Both the position numbers and the translations under genes were made by a program. This document shows positions 61,901 through 64,000 of a stretch of 64,000 nt of DNA, piece after piece. The stretch's first letter is position 1. Each line of letters starts with the position of its first letter. The DNA comes from CALLPQ01 sp964392325 (GTDB lineage: Bacteria; Pseudomonadota; Alphaproteobacteria; Caulobacterales; Parvularculaceae), in NCBI GenBank assembly GCA_964392325.1, contig CAYMPJ010000008.1:1-64000 (forward strand), written 5' to 3'. The notes beneath the pieces were generated by a model. That model saw nothing but the letters and a program-made list of their open reading frames with translations. It did no database searches and was not told the DNA's origin.

Positions 61901-62228
61901 ATTGAGTATCAAAAAGCGGGTGAGGGTTGCGTCCTGTACGTCCGCCCCCTTCCAGAAAATGTTGTATCGGGGGTTTTCCTAAATCTTCATCCCCGCCCAG
62001 ATAATGTGGATTAGAAAATAGGGCAGATGGCTCACGGGCCTCTCCGAGCCCTTGATTTTCAAAATGGCTTGCAGGGTCAATGCCGCCCTGAGCAATATCG
62101 GGATTTTTTTCAAGATAGTATTCAGTGTCCAGCAATTTTAGGGCTTGATCTTGAAGCGATCGGTCACTCGAATCAGGGTCCTGATCCGCTTTGCTGGATA
62201 TTATTTGTTTGAGGCTATTTCGTAGCAT
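58938..62228 (-). CDS. Large RgpF/DUF616 glycosyltransferase-like protein with twelve N-terminal repeats
   Basis: 1096 residues. Residues about 32-545 form twelve imperfect repeats of about 38 residues. Typical units are LFDTQFYLSRNPDIAESDL followed by LHF...GRNPHP, and IFDIKWYASNHPDVSATGF followed by NHY...HG; a unit-like consensus is (L/I)FD-WY....PD(I/V)...G.NPL.HY...G...GRNPHP. Next is a rhamnan-synthesis-F domain (ICVHLHLFHSDMAEEF, HLHTKKSGYNKFQQSWRHYL), then a DUF616-like domain (VYSAITGGYENYMRPLVLDP, YAIWMDANILP). It probably makes or modifies a rhamnan-like polymer. The repeats are of unknown function; the ribosome-binding site is weak. Confidence 0.85.
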   Translation of the reverse strand: MLRNSLKQIISSKADQDPDSSDRSLQDQALKLLDTEYYLEKNPDIAQGGIDPASHFENQGLGEAREPSALFSNPHYLGGDEDLGKPPIQHFLEGGGRTGRNPHPLFDTQFYLSRNPDIAESDLNPYLHFLSAPADEGRNPHPIFDIKWYASNHPDVSATGFDLLNHYIKHGDKAGDTPHPLFMTNYYLEQVDNHEAEGFNSLIHYILCGPMSNASPNPILDHEWYREKAPEIIEQGQTQLTHYLTSGAADGFDPSPLFHTWWYAERYLEGNAGGLNPLQHFMTKGHENNANPNPFFLTKWYRETYMGDSENEGKNPLLQYKEACEVIRKEMINSISVSAFCNPNPWLETAWYFAEDVDILHSKITPLGHYAEVGADERKNPGPNFNASWYHENYDTLGASALEHFLHIGAVKGNAPNELWKKAIDADQNGVEMNILENKNDSSRVDPRQYKVISESDLFDREWYIETYLAPENIAMDPVEHYILYGAGIGHNPSTRFNTIDYRTVNHDLRSADINLLYHYIEHGRFEGRKIAFEIRSDEVTEFRFSKPEYGPITDILKYDSDIELPSNLEETICVHLHLFHSDMAEEFCDTLNYMTTPYTLLVSIQEHESEEEWQQYFIDHITHASSVIVKNCPNRGRDVSPWLIYFREEIEAHDIFCHLHTKKSGYNKFQQSWRHYLTHTMFGTKTIVNQILGIFADNRDAGLIAPAYFYVLRNQPNYGLNYDNYERLYMALFGNIPEETCPDYPAGSFFWARTKMLEPLFELDLQLDDFDEEDGQVDGTIAHALERILGALPAYTDFKLRCIAVDVPFDLTRYIHIERVDDLNQELLLPESFFISAYDRPRYEVIEKRKIAVYSAITGGYENYMRPLVLDPNIDYFLFTDTPEKFDPDWATVIETPYHGSTPVRTARYIKTHPHFWFPEFDYAIWMDANILPIASLYPFVNKLEGTAHEATFIPHPLRFNFMEEGMELLKFDLDNKYLIQEQIARYGKIEGVMEEELIETNLFICRPQLEVTRTFMSLWWSELNNYSHRDQLSINYALLKSGLKWTPLFEENISVRSHEDFFLLQHEMTNREEFLTKLTQVMNTNKSKEGGAIL

Positions 62229-62351
62229 GATTTTTAAGTCAATTCCCTATGGTCCAAATCTTTTGACTTTGTCGATAAACACACATTTGCGAGTAAATAG
62301 GGTGCTTATATGTAATTGTTTTACTGGGGTTTTGGATATCTTCAAGGCCCA

Positions 62352-64000
62352 TTATGTATTGCTGATAACCGCATCGATATCATTGCTGGAATATTGGTCG
62401 GTTAGCTGGAAATGATCGACAAGATAGCTCAAATAGGCCCGTGAGGCAGTGCGTTCTTTTTTGTCCAGGTTGAACTCTTTGGCGATATAACGCTGCATAT
62501 CGGCGATTTCTTTTAGATCATCAATATTAAATTGGCTGATTGTGACGCTATTTTCGTGACGACGATGATAATTTAGCGGGGTAGCATTAAAATGCACGTT
62601 TCCCTCCCGAAGAAGGTTGACATAGACATACCAGTCGCCGGCAGTGCGAAAACGTTTGGCAAATTCGACATCTTTTTCCAATAATTTCTTTAAATTATTG
62701 GTCCGAAACAAGACACCCGAAACATTGGGGATCGTGTTTTTAATGGCAAGACCTTCAGTGATTTCAGTTTGGCCAGTTTGGGTAAAATCTTTGGTCCATT
62801 TTATCGCGGATATATCGCGGACATAATCTTGGTAGTTTTCGGCAATGACTTTGCCTTTTTCATTGACCTGTTTTGATTGGCTATAAGCAAGCACCAAATC
62901 AGGGTTGATAAATTGTGGGGCCATCTTGCCCAGAAAATCCAGATCAGCCCAATCATCGGCCTCGGCGATCCAAACGATATCATGATTAGCCAGTGCAACC
63001 CCTTTTTGCCATTGGGCAAAAACATTGCCGGAATTTTCTTTATTGATAATTATGCGGTGTCGAATGCCGCAATCTGACAGAATCCGCTTGGCCATCCCAA
63101 TGCTCTTGTCGCTAGAGGCATCATCGAGAAAAATAATTTCGCGCGGCGGCAGTTTCTGCTGGATGATAGAGTTTAGTCTTTTTTCCAGATGGCGTTCATA
63201 ATTATAATTGGGCACGACAACGCTTACGCCCGGGGCTTTAGCCTCATCAGACTCGAGCACATCAAGCAGATCGCCGACATAGCTGCAAAATCCGAACTTC
63301 TCACCGATAAGCGCAGGCCCCTTATTGCCCAACTCTTGTAAGTGTTTGGGATTACCTAGCAGGGGTTCGATTGCATGAGTAAAGCTTGCATCCTCATCAT
63401 TTTCTATTGCGATAACGCAGTCATGAGGGGTCAAATCTTCAATGCCCCCTGTATCTTTGATCATTATCACCGGTGTGCCGGCATTGAGGGCTTCAAGGGC
63501 AGTGGATGGAAATGGATCTTCGCGCGACGAGAGCGCGTAAACATTTGCTGCCAGATAATAATCGTGGGTCTGGGTAGAAAAACCCGGCAGATGGATGCGT
63601 GATTTTGCGCGCCCCGCTGTTTTGAGAATCTTATCGACTTCCTGTTTCATGTCCTGCGCGATTTCACCAATCCAGACAAAGTAAAGGTCTTTCCTGTTGG
63701 TGATGGCCGCAATTGCCCATTTCAAAAATAGATCAATGCCCTTGCGGTGATCGGCAAAACCAACCCCTAGAACAATCTTTGAATCTTTTGGAATTTTAAG
63801 TCGTTTACAGATTTTTGCTTTGGCTTTTTCTTTATCTGCCCAGTCCAGCATCGCATCGGTTTTGTACACCCCTTGGGGGAGGATTAGGGCATTGTGCCAT
63901 TCTTTTTCGCGAAGAAACTGCGTCGCCTTATCACGGACGATATTTGCTGGAAAAACTACATGTTTTGCGTGGGTTTGAAAGTCTTGCAGGTTTTTACCAA
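62352..64000 (-). CDS. GT4-GT2 fusion glycosyltransferase (5' end outside the window)
   Basis: The reading frame is open to the last base of the window, so the N-terminus is missing. The visible part (about 549 residues) holds the C-terminal half of a GT4 domain (IVLGVGFADHRKGIDLFLKW; YALSSREDPFPSTALEALNA) and then a full GT2 domain (VSVVVPNYNYERHLEKRLNS; EIIFLDDASSDKSIGMAKRI; IVWIAEADDWADLDF). A GTG inside the frame at 63869 is not a believable start because the GT4 fold would be cut. The end is followed by a 123-base gap before the RgpF-type gene. It presumably makes two linkages of the rhamnose-containing polymer. Confidence 0.88.
   Translation of the reverse strand, partial: GKNLQDFQTHAKHVVFPANIVRDKATQFLREKEWHNALILPQGVYKTDAMLDWADKEKAKAKICKRLKIPKDSKIVLGVGFADHRKGIDLFLKWAIAAITNRKDLYFVWIGEIAQDMKQEVDKILKTAGRAKSRIHLPGFSTQTHDYYLAANVYALSSREDPFPSTALEALNAGTPVIMIKDTGGIEDLTPHDCVIAIENDEDASFTHAIEPLLGNPKHLQELGNKGPALIGEKFGFCSYVGDLLDVLESDEAKAPGVSVVVPNYNYERHLEKRLNSIIQQKLPPREIIFLDDASSDKSIGMAKRILSDCGIRHRIIINKENSGNVFAQWQKGVALANHDIVWIAEADDWADLDFLGKMAPQFINPDLVLAYSQSKQVNEKGKVIAENYQDYVRDISAIKWTKDFTQTGQTEITEGLAIKNTIPNVSGVLFRTNNLKKLLEKDVEFAKRFRTAGDWYVYVNLLREGNVHFNATPLNYHRRHENSVTISQFNIDDLKEIADMQRYIAKEFNLDKKERTASRAYLSYLVDHFQLTDQYSSNDIDAVISNT

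Overview
The window reads as a chromosomal segment of a marine or algae-associated alphaproteobacterium with modest GC. The evidence is a fused IspDF, a CarD regulator, a 7Fe ferredoxin FdxA, an S4-domain protein and a SUV3-like helicase near rpmB (a gene set usually clustered in Alphaproteobacteria), a KDO pathway pair for LPS, a PL7 alginate lyase and several sulfotransferase-like genes. The exact order or family cannot be settled by eye.

Layout. (1) Positions 1-54 hold the 3' part of a tRNA-Arg(TCT). (2) 207-10910, all on the minus strand, is a Wzx/Wzy-type exopolysaccharide operon: polyprenyl glycosylphosphotransferase, GT4, WecG/TagA-type GT, Wzx flippase, three different sulfotransferase-like proteins, Wzy polymerase, a Tat-exported beta-helix protein and an O-acyltransferase. 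A leader with three inverted repeats lies upstream, followed by an unrecognised secreted Phe/Gly/Lys-rich protein and a metallophosphatase. (3) 13376-20585, plus strand: GDP-fucose synthesis (gmd, fcl), a Wzc-like tyrosine autokinase/chain-length regulator, an unknown TPR-like protein and a second Wzy/ligase-family protein. Regions 2 and 3 together suggest a sulfated, probably fucose-containing polysaccharide. (4) 20691-25717: glutamine amidotransferase, GST, a GT2/GT-C pair and a DUF547 protein. (5) 25792-32305, minus: TonB receptor, PEGA-like lipoprotein, MetC, GNAT, mercaptopyruvate sulfurtransferase and cysteine synthase, largely a sulfur amino-acid block. (6) 32418-38346: M14 carboxypeptidase, cyclopropane synthase and photolyase (possible photo-oxidative stress group), then the KDO genes kdsD and kdsA diverging.

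(7) 38425-50897: CarD with a very long histone-H1-like Lys/Ala tail, FdxA, an inserted accessory block (TerB, desaturase, VOC lipoprotein, PadR regulator with a perfect palindrome in the divergent promoter, PL7 alginate lyase), then S4 protein, SUV3-like helicase, a frameshifted PepSY-like lipoprotein gene, DUF4282, rpmB with its terminator, and a membrane protein. (8) 50937-64000, minus: a second glycan locus with a GT4-GT2 fusion (cut by the window end), a 1096-residue RgpF/DUF616 protein with twelve about 38-residue N-terminal repeats, GT2, ABC exporter permease and ATPase, dTDP-rhamnose genes rfbBDAC, and, tightly downstream, the housekeeping genes ispDF and cinA. This locus probably makes a rhamnose-containing polymer exported by an ABC transporter, separate from the Wzx/Wzy polymer.

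The best candidates for something new are the triple-sulfotransferase polysaccharide locus with its structured leader, the secreted protein at 11213-12013, the H1-tailed CarD, and the repeat array of the RgpF-type protein. No CRISPR array, insertion sequence or prophage was seen.
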